A stretch of 64,000 nucleotides of DNA from Paenibacillus sp. D2_2 (GCF_031199965.1 NZ_CP133605.1:2326501-2390500); one strand, 5' to 3'; shown: positions 35,233-44,057, numbered from the stretch's first letter. Notes: generated by a model from the sequence alone, not told the origin. Made by a program: numbers and translations.

Positions 35233-35249
35233 AGGCTGCTCCTTTTAAA

Positions 35250-35313
35250 TTAGTAACCATACTGACTATTTAATAATATCGACTATTTACTTATTAGTCA
35301 ACATACTGACTAA
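35250..35313. promoter_or_regulatory. Two candidate MarR operators
   Basis: Site 1 (35294-35313) is the perfect palindrome TTAGTCAACATACTGACTAA. Site 2 (35250-35269) is a close imperfect version, TTAGTAACCATACTGACTAT. The sites start 44 bp apart, about four helical turns, right before the marR start codon. Confidence 0.6.
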
Positions 35314-35428
35314 TTTATCGCGTAAATTAATGAATATTTTAAAAAACTGTTTGATTGTGGATTTTTATGAAATATAATGTATCCATATATAGCTATGCAT
35401 TCTATTAATCTTATCAAGAGGTCATATT

Positions 35429-37637
35429 ATGATTAGAAGATTAAAAATAAGAACGTTAGTCATAGGCGGCTGCATTACTTTTTTCTTCATCATATTGTTA
35501 GTACGTGTATTCTGGGTGCAGGTCATGGAGACGGACTTCTGGCAGGCGTATGCCGAGAAGCAGTGGTCAAGACGCCAGATCTTGTATGCGACCAGAGGGA
35601 CGATCACGGACCGTAATGGCGAGGTCCTGGCTATGATGGCACCTGCCTATACGGTGTCGGTCAATCCGAAGCTGATTAATAGTCTAGGACTGCAGGAGGA
35701 AGTGGCCACTGGACTTAGTGAAGTGCTTGGCAAGAACAAAGACGAACTGGTCAAGCTGGTGAATGCGAAGAATAAGGATGGGAACTTCTACGTACAGCGA
35801 GAGATACGCTATGAGGGCTATAAGATCGATCAGGAGCTGAGTGACCAAGTAGAGGCATTTACCCAGAAATTGAAGGACAAGCATGAGATCATTGACGTAG
35901 GGATCTATCAGTCAAAGGAGCAAAAGCGGTTCTATCCGTGGAAAAGTCTCGCGGCGCATGTTCTGGGATATGTTGACCGTGACGGCAAGTCCGTGTCCGG
36001 ACTCGAATCGATGTATGATGAGGAATTGAAAGGACAGGATGGCTCTTTTGAATATAAAAGTGATGGCCGGGGAATTACGGTCACAAGGGCGGATGAGATC
36101 TACAATCCAGCGAAGGACGGAATGAATATCGAGCTGACGATTGATCATACGATCCAATATTATATCGAAGAAGCGATGAAAGAAGCATTTGATGAGCTGC
36201 AGCCGATCAGTATGACGGTCATTGCCGCTGATCCGAAGACGATGGAAATATTGGGCATGGCAAACCTTCCTACCTATGATCCGAATACGTATTGGCTGGA
36301 AGATGATCTGGGAAATTTTTATAATCATGCAATCAAATCGGTGTATGAGCCGGGTTCGACTTTCAAGATTGTGACGCTAGCTGGTGCTGTAGAGGAGAAT
36401 CTATTCAATCCAGAGGCCAAATACATGTCGGGGAGCATTAAAGTGCCGGGCGCGACATTGCATGACATTAAGCATGCAGGCTGGGGAATATAAGCTATCT
36501 GGAGGGAGTCAAGCGTTCCAGTAACGTAGCCTTCGTCAAGCTTGGTTATGAAATGCTCGGACCAGAGCGTTTGAAACAGTACGTCGATGACTTCGGATTT
36601 GGGCAAAAGACAGGTATCGAACTGCCCGGTGAAGCTGGGGAGTCGTGAATCCGGAACGACCAGTCGAATATGCGACCATGTCCTATGGACATGGGATATC
36701 GGTTACGCCTCTGCAGCAGCTGGCTGCGGTAGGTGCTGTAGCCAACGGGGGATTGTTACTTAAACCGCATATCGTTAGATCGATTACCGATCCGCTGTCC
36801 GGAGAAGTAACTAAGACAAAGCCGGAGCCTATTCGTCAAGTAATAACAGCGGACAAAGCCCGTGAAGTTGGAGAATATCTGGAGCAGGTTGTATCCGATA
36901 GCGAGTTAGGGACCGGACGCTACGCTTATATTGAGGGTTATCGAATTGCCAGGCAAGACGGGTACAGCAGTTAAGTCAATCAAGGGCAAATATGATTATA
37001 ACAAGCAGGTCGTGTCATTTATCGGATACGCGCAGGTCGATGATCCCAAGGTCGTGATGCTGGTTGTGATCGATCAACCGAGTAATTCAGACCTGGGCGG
37101 GGGTAAGGCAGCAGCACCGGTATTCAGGAAAATTATGAGTCAGACGCTCCAATATTTAGGAGTAAGTAAGAAGATCACCAAGTCAGACAACAAAGACGTA
37201 GCAGAGGCAGAGGTCATAGATTTGCTCAGAGCGCCGGATTTAAGCAAGCTCTCTTGCAGCAGGCAACAACTGAGCTTCGCAATAGGAATATTCCTTATTC
37301 CTTGCTAGGCGATGGGCAAGAGCTTGTATCACAATTTCCGAAGCCAGGGAGTTCGCTGATTAAGGGGCAGCAGGTATATCTTCTGACCGAAGCGGTGGAG
37401 CATATCGAGGTACCGGATCTCAAGGGACAATCTCTGAGAGATGCGCTTGAACTGCTATCAGTGCTTAATATTTTTGTAACGTTAGAGGGTGAAGGCTTTG
37501 TTGTCTCGCAGAAGGTCTATGAAGACAGCGGGAATAAACAGGTGAACCTTGTGCTTAAACCCCCGAGTGAGGGAATTAGAGGTAACGAAGAAGAACAAGA
37601 AGACGGCGATCAAGCTGTTGAATCCGGAAGCGATTAG
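35429..37637 (+). CDS. Class B penicillin-binding protein with PASTA domains, frame broken four times
   Basis: Peptidoglycan transpeptidase, corrected length 736 residues. N-terminal anchor ([19 protein letters not shown]), dimerisation domain ([12 protein letters not shown]), transpeptidase domain with SxxK in EPGSTFKIV, SxN in KRSSNVAF and KTG in GKTGTAVKS, then two C-terminal PASTA-like repeats ([20 protein letters not shown] and [16 protein letters not shown]). Breaks: missing G at 36483-36486, missing G at 36637-36640, one extra base near 36951, missing T at 37239-37241. All motifs survive, so sequencing error is likely. The layout is SpoVD/PBP2-like, but no division genes are adjacent. 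Confidence 0.88.
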
Positions 37638-37665
37638 CAGACGGTGTTGAATGCATTTGAACAGG

Positions 37666-37705
37666 GACGGACCATCATTTTTGGCATCGTCCTTTTTTAT
37701 TTTTA
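37666..37705 (+). terminator. Probable terminator after the PBP gene
   Basis: GGACG/CGTCC arms with an 18-base loop, then TTTTTTATTTTT. Short stem but strong T run. Confidence 0.5.
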
Positions 37706-37749
37706 CATGGAGTAGTATTGATCAGAGAATTTGTTTTTGTTAAAATAAA

Positions 37750-37763
37750 ACCGTCTGGACGGT
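37750..37763. promoter_or_regulatory. Candidate TetR operator
   Basis: ACCGTC-TG-GACGGT, a 6-2-6 inverted repeat about 45 bp before the tetR start and next to an AT-rich TAAAAT promoter-like element (37741-37746). Symmetry and place fit an autoregulatory site for the tetR-SMR operon. Confidence 0.6.
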
Positions 37764-37807
37764 ACAGTAAATTTATGCGTAGTATTGAACATAAGGAGGT
37801 TGCAGTT

Positions 37808-38346
37808 ATGGCGAACTCTAAGCGCAAGCTCCTCTTGGAGGCAGCTTCCGCAATTATTATGGAGCAAGGCATTCGCCGCTTAACGCTTGAAGAGGTAGCA
37901 GCCCGGGCGGGAGTCAGTAAAGGCGGACTGTTGTATCATTTTGCAAGCAAGGATGAGCTGATCAAGGGGCTGAACGAGGAGACGATCCGAGAGTTCCGCG
38001 AATTGCTACAGCAGGCACTGGAGGAGACGGGCAGCTATACGAAGTCTTATTTACTAGCTACAGTTCGACAGCTGGAAGGCTTGGGTCATTACAATGCTAG
38101 CTCCAGCATGCTAGCGGCGATTGCTACGAATATGGATCTGATTCAGCTATGGGAAGATGACTATCAGCGGTTCCGCAGCGAGATGACAAAGAGGGGCTTC
38201 CGCCTGAGGCTGGCCTAGTCGTTAGGTTAGTAGCCGACGGTTTTCTCTATTCCAGGTTATTCAACAGTGACCCGTTAAGTCAGGAGGAAGGACGGAGAGT
38301 CATTCAATATTTGTTAGATTTGATTGATAAGGAGAAAGATAAATGA
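37808..38346 (+). CDS. TetR-family repressor, frame broken once
   Basis: Corrected length 179 residues. N-terminal helix-turn-helix: LEEVAARAGVSKGGLLYHFASKDEL. The frame breaks in the G4 run at 38193-38196; one more G joins MTKRG to LPPEAGLVVRLVADGFLYSR and ends LLDLIDKEKDK. The restored stop overlaps the first SMR gene start (ATGA), so repressor and pump are one translational unit. AAGGAGG precedes the ATG. It probably senses a cationic drug or metabolite exported by the SMR pair. Confidence 0.87.
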
Positions 38347-38653
38347 GTTACTTGTTGTTAGGCCTAGCGATCGTGATGGATGTTTTCGCTGCGACAATGC
38401 TGAAGTGTCGAACGGCTTCGCTAGGTGGCTTCCGATTATTGGCGTTATTGTAGGATACGGAATTGCATTTTGGCTCATGGCGCAAGCGCTGAATTTTCTA
38501 CCGCTGGGATTTGTATACGCAACTTGGAGCGGCGTGGGAACGGTCTTGACTGTTCTGGCCGGGATGTGGCTGTTCAAAGAGAAAATGAACCGTCAAGCCT
38601 GGATTGGAATGGGCATTCTGATTGCCGGTATCGTCTTGTTGAATGCAGCGTAG
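38343..38653 (+). CDS. SMR-family efflux pump subunit 1, frame broken once
   Basis: Corrected length 103 residues, four membrane helices, small multidrug resistance family. Key segments: LGLAIVMDVFAATMLK, FVYATWSGVGTVLTV and the last helix GILIAGIVLLN. A T is missing near 38405 (AAGTGTCG for AAGTTGTCG), after which SNGFARWLPIIG continues. The membrane-buried acidic residue, Glu14 in EmrE, is Asp13 here. The next gene encodes the partner, so a heteromeric pump (EbrAB/YkkCD type) is likely. Confidence 0.87.
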
Positions 38654-38670
38654 TAGAAGGAGGCACTAGA

Positions 38671-39033
38671 ATGTCTGGAGTATTATATTTAACGTTGGCG
38701 ATCATTTTTGAAGGTTTCGCTACAACGATGCTGAAGCTGTCGGAAGGCTTCACTATAGTTCTACCTAGTATTGGAGTAGTTGTAGGTTATTTGCTTTCTT
38801 TTACATCGCTTAATTTTTCTTTGAAGTATATTTCCCTGTCAACCGCTTACGCGACATGGAGTGGAGTGGGAACAGCATTATCGGTAATTATCGGGATCAT
38901 AGTCTTTGGAGAGCAAGTCAACGGGCTGAAAATCGTTGCGATCGTGTTTGTCATTATCGGTATTGTAGTGATGAACCGTGCTAAAATCGAGAAAGAGGCT
39001 GGTGGAGTGAGTTATTCAGAACATGCACAATGA
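38671..39033 (+). CDS. SMR-family efflux pump subunit 2
   Basis: 120 residues, four membrane helices. Conserved acidic Glu14 in AIIFEGFATTMLK, AYATWSGVGTALSV in helix 3, and an additional 15-residue polar tail (KEAGGVSYSEHAQ). AAGGAGG lies 8 bp before the ATG and 18 bp after the first subunit's stop. It exports cationic compounds by proton antiport together with subunit 1. Confidence 0.9.
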   Translation: MSGVLYLTLAIIFEGFATTMLKLSEGFTIVLPSIGVVVGYLLSFTSLNFSLKYISLSTAYATWSGVGTALSVIIGIIVFGEQVNGLKIVAIVFVIIGIVVMNRAKIEKEAGGVSYSEHAQ

Positions 39034-39085
39034 ATTGATGTTCATAACATAATGTAGATCATAGACAAACTTATTTTCTGTAGCT

Positions 39086-39101
39086 ATACTTTATAAAGTA
39101 T
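39086..39101. promoter_or_regulatory. 16-bp perfect palindrome
   Basis: ATACTTTATAAAGTAT in the gap between the SMR pump and the YjdI-like gene. It could be an operator or a chance AT-rich palindrome. Confidence 0.3.
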
Positions 39102-39181
39102 CATACTAAACTTGTGAAAACCATTCGGATCGGTAATGGGTTTGAAGTTATACATTTTCAAAATGGAAGGTTGTGTTTGGC

Positions 39182-39424
39182 ATGAGTAAGAAAGTGTATA
39201 GAGGCGAAGAAATCGAAGTTTATTTTGATGCAGAGAAATGTACTCATTCTGGTGTATGTGTGAAGGGAATGCCGGAGGTATTTGATCTGAAGAAGCGGCC
39301 ATGGGTCAATACGGAAGGCGCATCTGCCGATAAGATCGCTGCACATATCGATACTTGTCCTAGTGGAGCGCTTACCTACAAATGGAAATCCAAATCTTCT
39401 GATAACGCAATGGAGAAGGAGTGA
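39182..39424 (+). CDS. YjdI-like mononuclear/4Fe-4S-type small protein
   Basis: 80 residues of the YjdI (Fer4_19-like) family: KVYRGEEIEVYFDAEKCTHSGVC near the start, then VFDLKKRPWV and DTCPSGALTY. Three conserved Cys plus His could bind an iron-sulfur cluster. ATG 39182 has GGAAGG upstream; the GTG at 39173 would be too close to it. It is followed by a small GNAT gene, the same order as yjdI-yjdJ in E. coli. Function is not established. Confidence 0.75.
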   Translation: MSKKVYRGEEIEVYFDAEKCTHSGVCVKGMPEVFDLKKRPWVNTEGASADKIAAHIDTCPSGALTYKWKSKSSDNAMEKE

Positions 39425-39429
39425 GATTC

Positions 39430-39708
39430 ATGAGCAAGGTTCAACATAATGCGGAAGAGCATCAATTTTATATTCAAAATAATGGGGAGCTTATTGGAGA
39501 AATGACTTACAGCATATCCAGCGAATCTCTCTATATTATCGATCATACTTATGTGGATGACAAATATCGAGGACAAGGATTGGCTGAGGAATTGATGTCC
39601 ACTGTTGTTGATTATGCAAGACACCATCAGATCAAGCTATTCGGACTTTGTCCCTTTGCCAAGCGGCAATTGGAGACGAAATTGGAATATGCAGATGTGA
39701 AGTATTAA
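39430..39708 (+). CDS. Small GNAT-type acetyltransferase (YjdJ/COG2388-like)
   Basis: 92 residues. FYIQNNGELIGEMTYSI, then IDHTYVDDKYRGQGLAEELM gives the acetyl-CoA pyrophosphate loop (R/Q-G-x-G-L/A) and LFGLCPFAKRQLE the end of the fold. These short GNATs keep the CoA-binding core only. AGAAGGAG precedes the ATG; the gene starts 5 bp after the YjdI-like stop. Substrate unknown. Confidence 0.82.
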   Translation: MSKVQHNAEEHQFYIQNNGELIGEMTYSISSESLYIIDHTYVDDKYRGQGLAEELMSTVVDYARHHQIKLFGLCPFAKRQLETKLEYADVKY

Positions 39709-39727
39709 TAATGATTGAGCAGGCTGA

Positions 39728-39760
39728 GGCAGGTCCTTATCAGGGCTTGCCTTTTCTGTT
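39728..39760 (+). terminator. Terminator after the YjdI/YjdJ pair
   Basis: GGCAGGTCC paired with GGGCTTGCC (two G-U pairs), loop TTATCA, then TTTTCTGTT. Confidence 0.6.
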
Positions 39761-39859
39761 ATTGGCTAATCAAGGTTTGAGATAGCTTAGATCTGAGTAA
39801 GAGTTGACCTAAATTCACAGCTGTTATATTCTTTGGAATAACGTGGGGAAGGCTCTCGT

Positions 39860-40142
39860 ATGAAGCTGCTATTTCTGTTCTGTTCGGGCCGCAAGCCGTT
39901 GGTAAAATGACCATCGGACATGAGCTTGAGAAAATAACGGATTTAAAGCTGTTCCATAATCATATGACGATTGAACTGGTGTCGCCCTTTTTCAGCTATG
40001 GAAGCCAGCCTGGACGATGGAGAACCACAGATTGAATTCCTATGCAGGGGAAATTCAAAAGGACAATCATTTGCGCATCAACAATACGGCAATTAGCACT
40101 GTCAATGTCGCTAAGATAATCAAAGAGAGCTTCGAACTGTAA
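39860..40142 (+). pseudogene. Decayed P-loop (AAA/shikimate-kinase-like) ATPase gene
   Basis: A frame reads ISVLFGPQAVGKMTIGHELE then LKLFHNHMTIELVSPFFSYG, the N-terminal P-loop part of a small kinase-like ATPase family. The next segment in another frame reads HLRINNTAISTVNVAKIIKE and SFEL with a stop, matching the usual C terminus of that family. The middle (over 100 residues) is missing, the start is frame-shifted from the P-loop, and stops intervene. This looks like genuine decay by internal deletion, unlike the single-base breaks elsewhere. Confidence 0.6.
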
Positions 40143-40166
40143 ACATATATGGAGGACTGATAATTA

Positions 40167-40412
40167 ATGATACCAATTAAGCTGCCGAAGGAGCAGAAGC
40201 AAGAGATTGTAGAGAGTGTAAAGGAATATTTCGAAATGGAGCGTTCAGAGAGTATAGGGGATATTGCTGCGGAACAATTGCTCGATTTTATGCTCAAAGA
40301 GCTGGCACCTTATGTCTATAACAAGGCGATCGATGAGGCACGGCAGGCTGTAGAACAGAAATTAGCATCGATCGAGGAAGAACTGTACTCCTTGAAGAAA
40401 CCACTGCGCTAA
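40167..40412 (+). CDS. DUF2164-family small protein
   Basis: 81 residues, mostly helical and charged: KLPKEQKQEIVESVKEYFEM, then IAAEQLLDFMLKELAPYVYN and a coiled-coil-like tail. The pattern matches the DUF2164 family of unknown function. The site TGGAGGA is 10 bp upstream. Confidence 0.7.
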   Translation: MIPIKLPKEQKQEIVESVKEYFEMERSESIGDIAAEQLLDFMLKELAPYVYNKAIDEARQAVEQKLASIEEELYSLKKPLR

Positions 40413-40435
40413 TCTGGACGGCAGTTGATATAACC

Positions 40436-40466
40436 AAAAAGGGATGTGGGGGATCCCATATCCCTT
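40436..40466 (-). terminator. Minus-strand terminator
   Basis: AAGGGATGTGGG, loop GGAT, CCCATATCCCTT: 12-bp stem. The run of A at 40436-40440 gives a U tract on the minus strand, so it ends the transcript of the 89-residue protein gene. Confidence 0.75.
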
Positions 40467-40523
40467 AAGCATGGCCATACAATCTAATAGACAGGTCGTC
40501 AGAGCGGACTTGCTCAACAATCT

Positions 40524-40793
40524 CTATAAGAAGAAGGGGAGCAGATATAAACCAGTTATTCCGTAAAAAGGGATACGCCGACGGAAGAAGCGGCGTCGTG
40601 GAAAGAAACCGGGATGGTATCCGAACTGTCGTTTGTTCGCTGGCATTCCTGCCATCATTTCATCGGTAGGAACGGCAAGAGTAACACCGTCACTATCAAC
40701 GTGTGCAATAAATCCGTCATAGCTCTGACCATCATTCGTAGTTATGCCGACATATTTATTCATACAGTTCCAGCATACTTGTTGATAATCCAT
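40524..40793 (-). CDS. Small Arg/Phe-rich protein with LSm-like N half
   Basis: 89 residues. The N half (CMNKYVGITTNDGQSYDGFI, then AHVDSDGVTLAVP) resembles the short SH3/LSm-like strand repeats of some spore or coat-associated proteins. The C half is FGYHPGFFPRRRFFRRRIPF and ends in a hydrophobic YLLPFFL. An AAGGAGG-type site (minus strand) precedes the ATG. No family is recognised with confidence. Confidence 0.6.
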   Translation of the reverse strand: MDYQQVCWNCMNKYVGITTNDGQSYDGFIAHVDSDGVTLAVPTDEMMAGMPANKRQFGYHPGFFPRRRFFRRRIPFYGITGLYLLPFFL

Positions 40794-40912
40794 AGCTAAC
40801 CTCCTTGTTAGATTAGGTTCTCAACCATAGTCTATGGATTATTACCTATAATGCTCACGACATTCGCCCATATTGATTATAAATGAATGTGAAATGCAAG
40901 TACGCCCTCTTA

Positions 40913-41113
40913 TCAGTTCACTCCAACAAAAAAGACGATGATTCCTATAAGGATGGCTACTCCACCGCCTATCCGAGTAAACGCAAGGTAAGTGTCGCTC
41001 GGTTCGGAATTTCCATCCACCTTCCAGCCTTCTTTTAGATACCAGGCAAACTCTGGCTTCGCCAAATTAAGTATACCGATAATGATACATATAATCCCGA
41101 ATACAAAATTCAT
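40913..41113 (-). CDS. Small membrane protein (DUF6199-like)
   Basis: 66 residues with two hydrophobic helices: FVFGIICIIIGILNLAKPEF and GGGVAILIGIIVFFVGVN, joined by a loop with WYLKEGWKVDGNSEPSD. This plan (a KPEFAW motif and WKVDG loop) is that of the DUF6199 family. ATG 41113 has AAGAGGAG upstream on the minus strand; the longer start at 41134 is rejected. Function unknown. Confidence 0.65.
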   Translation of the reverse strand: MNFVFGIICIIIGILNLAKPEFAWYLKEGWKVDGNSEPSDTYLAFTRIGGGVAILIGIIVFFVGVN

Positions 41114-41189
41114 CGTGATCAACTCCTCTTGCAATAATTACGCGCAAGAAGAAATAATGTTTCGGTCACATGAACATGTCCGATGCAAA

Positions 41190-41231
41190 GAGGCTATCCT
41201 TGAAGTCACACGGAGTGACCTGGATAGCCTC
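41190..41231 (-). terminator. Terminator after the persulfide enzyme gene
   Basis: GAGGCTATCC/GGATAGCCTC outer stem and GTCAC/GTGAC inner stem. On the minus strand it lies just past the stop at 41240 and is followed by TTTGC. Confidence 0.7.
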
Positions 41232-41239
41232 TGCTTCAT

Positions 41240-43723
41240 TTAAATGAATAAATTAATGCCCGATTGATCTGCTTTACCGAGGTAGTAGCCGACCCCGGCG
41301 ATCTTAACACCGTCGATTAACTCCTCCTGCTTGATGCCCATCACGTCCATTGACATTTGGCAGGCTACGATCTCTACGCCTTGCTGGATCGCTGATTGAA
41401 TCAGTTCCTCGAGAGAGGATACATTGTTACTGTTCATAACGGAGCGGATCATCTTCGCTCCCATACCCATCATGTTCATCTTGGATAGGGACAGCTTCTT
41501 ACTGCCGCGCGGCATCATCGCTCCGAACATGCGTCCGATCATATTCTTAGACACAGCTACCTTCTCCGGCTTACGGATGACGTTCAGCCCCCAGAAGGTG
41601 AAGAACATCGTGACCTTCTTACCGCTAGCTGCTGCGCCATTGGCGATGATGAAGGAAGCAATTGCCTTATCCAGATCGCCGCTGAAGACGATCATTGAAC
41701 TTCCGTCAGCTGCTGCTTGCACCGGAGCGCTTGAGGCTGTTTTCTCGGTCAAGGCGGCTCCTTTTTCTACATATGCTTCAATTGTGCCGTTCGGATTTTT
41801 GCTAACTTGTTTAAGTTGGTTACCGGACATGTTGACCCAGGCCTGAACATCTTCATAGAAACCGGCATCTGTTGCTATTACATGTAGGATCTCGCCATCG
41901 TTTAAATCATCCATCTTCTTCTTTAGCTGAACGAGTGGTCCTGGGCAGCATAATCCGCATGCGTCCAGCTCAGCAGTAGCCTGGATCATTGGTTCGGCTG
42001 TCGAGGCGATCTGCGCTTTGGCAGCCGTAGGCTCATGCTTTGTTAATTCTTGCATCGGGGGCGTAGCCGCTTTGCCAGGCTTATAGTTTGCCATTTGATA
42101 AGTTTTATAGCCACCGGTCAGATTACGAACTTTGAATCCCTTTTGCTGCAATATACGAGCACTAGTATACCCTCTTAAACCTACTTGGCAGTAGACCCAA
42201 ATTTCTTTGGAAGCATCCAGTTCATCAAGCCGGCTGCGCAATTCATCAACAGGAATGTTCAAGGAGTCCGGAATATGGCCATTAGCATGCTCAAGCTCAG
42301 AACGAACATCGACCAAAATCGTATTGGCTGAATCCCGATCAGTGAGTTGCTCCACTGTGAAAACTTGTGTTCTTCCGCTTAGAATGTTCTCGGCGGTGTA
42401 GCCTGCCATATTTACCGGGTCTTTTGCGGAGGAATATGGCGGTGCATAGGCCAGTTCTAGCTCTGTTAAATCCGTAACATTACCGCGGAAGCGAATTACA
42501 GTAGCTATGTCATCAATGCGTTTGTCGACCCCGTCATAGCCAACTGCCTGGGCGCCAAGTACCGTTCCTTGATCATTAAATAACAGCTTCAATGATAGCG
42601 GAGTCGCTCCTGGGTAATAAGTGGCATGGGAGTTCGGATGAACATAGGAAACGTGGTAAGGTAATCCCAGACGGCGCAAAGTCTTCTCATTATTACCCGT
42701 TGCCGCACCCGTCAATCCGAATACCTTGATGATGGAAGTTCCTTGCGAGCCTTTATAGGTCGTTCCAAGACCGCACACATTGTCTGCGGCGATCCGACCC
42801 TGTTTGTTTGCTGGTCCTGCCAATGGAATCGCCGTTTTGCTTCCATTTACGAAATCCACGACCTCAACTGCGTCACCTACCGCATACACTTGATCCAGAT
42901 TGGTCTCTAGAGAATCATTAACAATGATATGGCCGCGTGGCCCAAGTTCTAGCCCGCTATTCTTCAGGAAGCTGGTATCCGGGGTAACGCCGATGGCCAG
43001 AATGACAATCTCGCTGGTTAATGTGCTACCGTCAGCGGTTTGAACTTGAATACGATTGTCTGTCTCCTGGAATGAAGATACGGTCTGAGACATTAACAGA
43101 TTCACACCACGTTCTTCAAGTTCTTTGGTTAATACTGCTGACATTTCAGGATCGAAGGGAGCCAAAATTTGCGGTCCACCTTCAATCAAGGTAACATCGA
43201 GACCGATATCGCGCAGGTTTTCAGCCATTTCTACGCCGATGAACCCGCCGCCGATGACGATCGCGGATTGAACCTTCTCTTCGACGACACGCGCTTTGAT
43301 ACGATCTGTATCGGGGATATTACGTAGTGTATGGATGCGTGAACTATCGATTCCTGGCAGATTCGGCCGGATCGGTCTCGCACCAGGGGAGAGGATCACT
43401 GCATCATAGCTCTCCTCATATTCGCCGCGTTCCTTGCTGCGCACGAGTACGGTCTTACTGTCCGGGCGAAGCTCCATAACCTCGCTCTCGGTACGAATGT
43501 CGATATTGAAGCGGCGATACATCGCTTCTGGTGTCTGTACAAGTAGCTTGGAGCGCTCCTTGATGGATTCTCCTATATAATAGGGAAGTCCGCAGTTGGC
43601 GAAAGAGATGTAAGCATCTCGTTCAAACATGACGATATGCGCATCCTCATCCAGTCTCCGCAGTCGTGCTGCAGCGGTCGCACCTCCGGCAACACCGCCT
43701 ACGATTAATACTTTTTTGCTCAT
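41240..43723 (-). CDS. CoA-disulfide reductase-rhodanese-TusA-DsrE fusion
   Basis: 827 residues. Module 1 (1-450) is a CoA-disulfide/CoA-persulfide reductase: FAD motif VGGVAGGATAAARLRR, active Cys44 in SFANCGLPYY, NAD motif IGGGFIGVEMAE and YAVGDAVEV. Module 2 (about 460-550) is a rhodanese with active Cys in WVYCQVGLRGY. Module 3 (about 590-665) is TusA-like, DACGLCCPGPLVQLKK. Module 4 (about 680-827) is DsrE/F-like with a conserved Cys in VACQMSMDVMG. All active cysteines remain, so one chain could receive, relay and reduce persulfide sulfur. An ArsR repressor gene overlaps its start by 4 bp. Confidence 0.93.
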   Translation of the reverse strand: MSKKVLIVGGVAGGATAAARLRRLDEDAHIVMFERDAYISFANCGLPYYIGESIKERSKLLVQTPEAMYRRFNIDIRTESEVMELRPDSKTVLVRSKERGEYEESYDAVILSPGARPIRPNLPGIDSSRIHTLRNIPDTDRIKARVVEEKVQSAIVIGGGFIGVEMAENLRDIGLDVTLIEGGPQILAPFDPEMSAVLTKELEERGVNLLMSQTVSSFQETDNRIQVQTADGSTLTSEIVILAIGVTPDTSFLKNSGLELGPRGHIIVNDSLETNLDQVYAVGDAVEVVDFVNGSKTAIPLAGPANKQGRIAADNVCGLGTTYKGSQGTSIIKVFGLTGAATGNNEKTLRRLGLPYHVSYVHPNSHATYYPGATPLSLKLLFNDQGTVLGAQAVGYDGVDKRIDDIATVIRFRGNVTDLTELELAYAPPYSSAKDPVNMAGYTAENILSGRTQVFTVEQLTDRDSANTILVDVRSELEHANGHIPDSLNIPVDELRSRLDELDASKEIWVYCQVGLRGYTSARILQQKGFKVRNLTGGYKTYQMANYKPGKAATPPMQELTKHEPTAAKAQIASTAEPMIQATAELDACGLCCPGPLVQLKKKMDDLNDGEILHVIATDAGFYEDVQAWVNMSGNQLKQVSKNPNGTIEAYVEKGAALTEKTASSAPVQAAADGSSMIVFSGDLDKAIASFIIANGAAASGKKVTMFFTFWGLNVIRKPEKVAVSKNMIGRMFGAMMPRGSKKLSLSKMNMMGMGAKMIRSVMNSNNVSSLEELIQSAIQQGVEIVACQMSMDVMGIKQEELIDGVKIAGVGYYLGKADQSGINLFI

Positions 43724-44010
43724 GCTAGTTCCTCCTCGAATAATGCTATCATCAGCTTCCGAATTTTCTCATCCATGATACGGTAATTGATCTCCAGACC
43801 ATTACGCTCTGCTTCCACAATTCCGGCACTGCGCAATTTCTGCAAATGCTGCGATACTGTAGATTGCGGTAAATTCAAGCATTCCTGCATATGAGAAACG
43901 TTGCATTGCTTCTTCTCCATTAGCCCTCGAATAATACAGAGCCGCACAGGATGAGCCAAGGCTTTCAATATTTCTGCCTTCTGGTTATAGTCTTTAAAAT
44001 TGTTATCCAC
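43720..44010 (-). CDS. ArsR-family repressor, possible persulfide sensor
   Basis: 96 residues, winged helix: ILKALAHPVRLCIIRGLMEK, recognition helix LPQSTVSQHLQKLR and wing EAERNGLEINYRI. It has Cys25, Cys36 and Cys44; the metal-site patterns of ArsR or CadC are not obvious. In a gene pair with a persulfide-handling enzyme, thiol sensing as in SqrR/BigR is a fair inference. Its stop overlaps the enzyme's ATG. A 20-bp perfect palindrome sits upstream. Confidence 0.85.
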   Translation of the reverse strand: MDNNFKDYNQKAEILKALAHPVRLCIIRGLMEKKQCNVSHMQECLNLPQSTVSQHLQKLRSAGIVEAERNGLEINYRIMDEKIRKLMIALFEEELA

Positions 44011-44037
44011 AACGAATTCACCTCATACTATTTCGTT

Positions 44038-44057
44038 ATATCGTAATATTACGATAT
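44038..44057. promoter_or_regulatory. ArsR operator: 20-bp perfect palindrome
   Basis: ATATCGTAATATTACGATAT, 28 bp before the arsR start codon. Size, symmetry and location fit an ArsR-dimer site controlling the arsR-persulfide enzyme operon. Confidence 0.7.
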
